A stretch of 8,305 nucleotides of DNA, taken from contig JAFOKI010000027.1 of the NCBI GenBank assembly GCA_017419895.1, positions 1 to 8,305 of the forward strand, given 5' to 3'. The stretch is from Eubacterium sp. (GTDB lineage Bacteria > Bacillota > Clostridia > Peptostreptococcales > Anaerovoracaceae). Below are positions 6,262-8,305 of this stretch, in pieces. The notes below the pieces were generated by a model. That model had not been told where the DNA came from, made no database searches, and saw nothing but the letters and a program-made list of their open reading frames with translations. Numbering within the stretch: the stretch's first letter is position 1; each line of letters begins with the position of its first letter. Made by a program: the position numbers and the translations under genes.

Positions 6262-7746
6262 ATGAACAAGATCGGTTTTGACAATGACAAATATCTCGAA
6301 CTGCAGTCCCGTCACATCCGTGAACGCATAGACCAGTTCGGCGGCAAGCTTTATCTTGAATTCGGAGGGAAACTCTTCGATGACTATCACGCGTCACGCG
6401 TGCTCCCGGGATTCCAGCCGGATTCCAAGATCCGCATGCTCCGCCAGCTCGCTGACCAGACCGAGATCGTAATCGCAATCCGCGCTGAGGATATCGAGAA
6501 GAACAAAGTCCGCGGCGATATAGGCATCACATACGACATGGACCTGCTCAGACTCATCGACGCGTTCACGAACAACGGACTCTTTGTCGGGAGCGTAGTG
6601 CTTACGCAGTTCTCCGGACAGCCTTCAACGCTGGCATATGAGAAAAAACTGAAGGCTCTCGGCCTTAAAGTATACCGCCACTATATCATTCCGGGATATC
6701 CTTCCAACATCCCGATGATCGTAAGCGACGACGGTTTCGGCAAGAACGATTTCATCGAGACATCCCGCCCGCTTGTCGTCGTCACCGCTCCGGGACCCGG
6801 CAGCGGAAAGATGGCAACCTGCCTCTCACAGCTTTATCATGAAGAGAAGCGCGGAGTGAAGGCTGGATACGCAAAATTTGAGACATTCCCCATTTGGAAC
6901 CTGCCGCTCAATCACCCGGTCAACCTCGCCTATGAGGCAGCGACTGCCGATCTGAACGACGTAAACATGATCGACCCGTTCCATCTCGAGGCTTACGGAC
7001 AGACAGTCGTCAACTACAACCGCGACGTCGAGGTATTCCCGGTCCTGAGAGCCATGTTCGAGAAGATTTCCGGATCGAGCCCGTACCAGTCCCCGACTGA
7101 CATGGGTGTAAACATGGCGGGCTACTGCATCACAGATGACGCTGTCACGAGAGAAGCGTCCAATCAGGAAATACTCAGACGTTACTATCAGACCGAGTGC
7201 GATATAAGAAAAGGCGAACCCGGCGAAGTGGCGCTCGCAAAGATCGAACTCCTTATGGAAAAAGCCGGTATATCCCCGGACGATAGACCAGTCGTTGCCG
7301 CAGCCAATACAAAGGCCGAACTCACAGGCAATCCTGCAGCTTCGATACAGCTGAGCGACGGCACGATCATCACAGGCAAAACGAGTTCCCTGCTCGGAGC
7401 TTCCTCTGCGATGCTCCTGAACACTCTCAAGAAGCTCGCAGGCGTAAGCGAGACCAAGAACCTGATCTCGCCCGAACTGATCTCACCGATCATGGAACTG
7501 AAAGTCGACTATCTCGGGAACAACAATCCGCTCCTCCATCTGGATGAGATACTTATCGCGCTTTCGATAGCGGCGCTTACCGATCAGGACGCAAAGGCAG
7601 CCTACGCCCAGCTTCCGAACCTGAGAGGCCTCGAAGCCCACTCCTCCGTCATCCTCTCGCAGGTCGACGTAGGTGTATTCAAGAAGCTCGGTGTCAACCT
7701 GACGTGCGAACCGCGGTACCAGACGAATAAACTGTATCACAGGTAA
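6262..7746 (+). CDS. UPF0371/DUF1846 family protein of unknown function
   Basis: The 494-residue product matches the length and sequence style of the UPF0371 (DUF1846) family, whose biochemical role is not established as far as I know. Recognisable family stretches are LYLEFGGKLFDDYHASRVLP (30-49), the APGPGSGKMATC loop (176-187), KFETFPIWNLPLNHPVNLAY (about 209-228) and NMIDPFHLEAYG. The Gly-rich loop with Lys183 resembles a Walker A motif but lacks the spacing of GxxxxGK[ST] and has Met after Lys, so nucleotide binding is possible but unproved. No signal peptide or membrane segment is seen; it is probably cytosolic. It is the last gene of the plus-strand run, 86 bases after telA. A strong inverted repeat sits just before it and a Rho-independent terminator just after it. 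A link to TelA/XpaC function is suggested only by position. Confidence 0.9.
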   Translation: MNKIGFDNDKYLELQSRHIRERIDQFGGKLYLEFGGKLFDDYHASRVLPGFQPDSKIRMLRQLADQTEIVIAIRAEDIEKNKVRGDIGITYDMDLLRLIDAFTNNGLFVGSVVLTQFSGQPSTLAYEKKLKALGLKVYRHYIIPGYPSNIPMIVSDDGFGKNDFIETSRPLVVVTAPGPGSGKMATCLSQLYHEEKRGVKAGYAKFETFPIWNLPLNHPVNLAYEAATADLNDVNMIDPFHLEAYGQTVVNYNRDVEVFPVLRAMFEKISGSSPYQSPTDMGVNMAGYCITDDAVTREASNQEILRRYYQTECDIRKGEPGEVALAKIELLMEKAGISPDDRPVVAAANTKAELTGNPAASIQLSDGTIITGKTSSLLGASSAMLLNTLKKLAGVSETKNLISPELISPIMELKVDYLGNNNPLLHLDEILIALSIAALTDQDAKAAYAQLPNLRGLEAHSSVILSQVDVGVFKKLGVNLTCEPRYQTNKLYHR

Positions 7747-7767
7747 TATAACCTCATATAACAAAGC

Positions 7768-7799
7768 AGCCGCGCCAAGCCGGGCGCGGCTTTTTATTT
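7768..7799 (+). terminator. Rho-independent terminator at the end of the plus-strand operon
   Basis: AGCCGCGCC (7768-7776) pairs with GGCGCGGCT (7783-7791), a perfect 9-base stem around a 6-base loop, followed by a T-rich tail to 7799. It lies 21 bases after the UPF0371 stop. On the other strand the same stem is followed only by a weak T-poor stretch (GCTTTGTT), so it could also stop the converging carB transcript, less efficiently. The rest of 7747-7849 shows nothing else that I recognise. Confidence 0.92.
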
Positions 7800-7849
7800 C
7801 GTTTGGGAAAACACTGAATACACTTTCTTTTCCCTGGCGCAGTTTATTT

Positions 7850-8305
7850 TTAAAGTATTATATCCTCATGCCATTCCTGCAGAGACTTGATCCCGCCATA
7901 GCCGTGAGCTTTCATCTGGACGATACCCTCGGCGGCGGCTTTTGCTGCCGTCATCGTCGTGATATACGGAATGCGGTTGCGGATCGCTTCTTTTCTCAGA
8001 TAGCTGTCGTCGAAGAACGCGTTCTTTCCTGCTGGTGTGTTCACTATCAGCTGGATCCCATCATTCGTGATGGCGTCCAGGATGTTCGGACGGCCTTCAT
8101 AATTCTTGAGGATGAATTTAGCGGGTATTCCGGCTGCGCATATCATTTCGAAAGTTCTTCCTGTCGCAACGATATTGAAACCAGCCTCCGCGAATCCCCT
8201 GGCGACTTCGACGAGCTCAGGCTTATCTTTGTCATTGACCGAGATGAGCACTGTGCCTTCGAGCGGGAGAAGCATACGCGCGGCTTCTTCAGCTTTGTAG
8301 AAGGC
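7850..8305 (-). CDS. carB: Carbamoyl-phosphate synthase large chain, C-terminal MGS-like domain (truncated by the window edge)
   Basis: CarB makes carbamoyl phosphate for pyrimidine and arginine synthesis, using ammonia from CarA-bound glutamine. Only the last 151 residues are visible. They begin AFYKAEEAARMLLPLEG, the junction after the second ATP-grasp half, and the frame continues past base 8305. The rest is the allosteric methylglyoxal-synthase-like domain: GTVLISVNDKDK, the phosphate-loop region IVATGRTFEMI, the EGRPNILDAI block, LIVNTPAGKNAFFDDSYLRK and IPYITTMTAAKAAAEGI. The gene ends normally at a TAA (7852-7850, minus strand). It runs towards the plus-strand operon, with the shared terminator between the two. 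The usual family loop reads TxGT; here it is TGRT, a small change that may affect effector binding. Assignment is firm on the strength of the continuous C-terminal signature. Confidence 0.95.
   Translation of the reverse strand, partial: AFYKAEEAARMLLPLEGTVLISVNDKDKPELVEVARGFAEAGFNIVATGRTFEMICAAGIPAKFILKNYEGRPNILDAITNDGIQLIVNTPAGKNAFFDDSYLRKEAIRNRIPYITTMTAAKAAAEGIVQMKAHGYGGIKSLQEWHEDIIL

Overview
The window reads as a chromosomal stretch of a Gram-positive anaerobe-like Firmicute, most likely a member of Clostridia of moderate GC content (about half by eye). The reasons are the strong GGAGG-type ribosome binding sites, free use of AGA/AGG arginine and ATA isoleucine codons, and a gene set typical of Firmicutes (dCMP deaminase of the ComEB type, the XpaC/TelA pair, a UPF0371/DUF1846 protein). 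I cannot name a genus. No mobile element, phage gene, CRISPR array, tRNA or rRNA gene is visible.

Layout. Bases 1-567 hold the 3' part of a membrane prepilin peptidase that starts before the window. A 127-base gap follows, with a likely promoter. From 695 to 7746 seven genes run on the plus strand with overlaps or gaps of at most about 90 bases: yhbY (ribosome-associated RNA-binding protein), truA (tRNA pseudouridine synthase), a dCMP deaminase (comEB), a WecA/TagO-type undecaprenyl-phosphate sugar-phosphate transferase, xpaC, telA and a UPF0371/DUF1846 gene. A strong Rho-independent terminator at 7768-7799 closes this set. The minus strand from 7850 to the right edge holds the C-terminal end of carB (carbamoyl-phosphate synthase large chain), so the two units converge on the terminator.

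How the genes fit together. The first three genes of the probable operon serve translation and dTMP supply. The fourth commits undecaprenyl phosphate to an envelope polymer. Its stop codon overlaps the start of xpaC, and xpaC is followed by telA, so an envelope-related or membrane-stress module appears to be coupled to the polymer-initiating enzyme. The last gene has unknown function. Two GC-rich inverted repeats, one before telA and one directly before the UPF0371 gene, could set different expression levels within one transcript.

The most unusual item is the xpaC product. Between its N-terminal helix and its two membrane segments it carries a Tyr/Gln/Ser/Gly-rich low-complexity segment of about 110 residues with 10-residue tandem repeats, resembling prion-like, condensate-forming sequences. 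Most other content is ordinary housekeeping.
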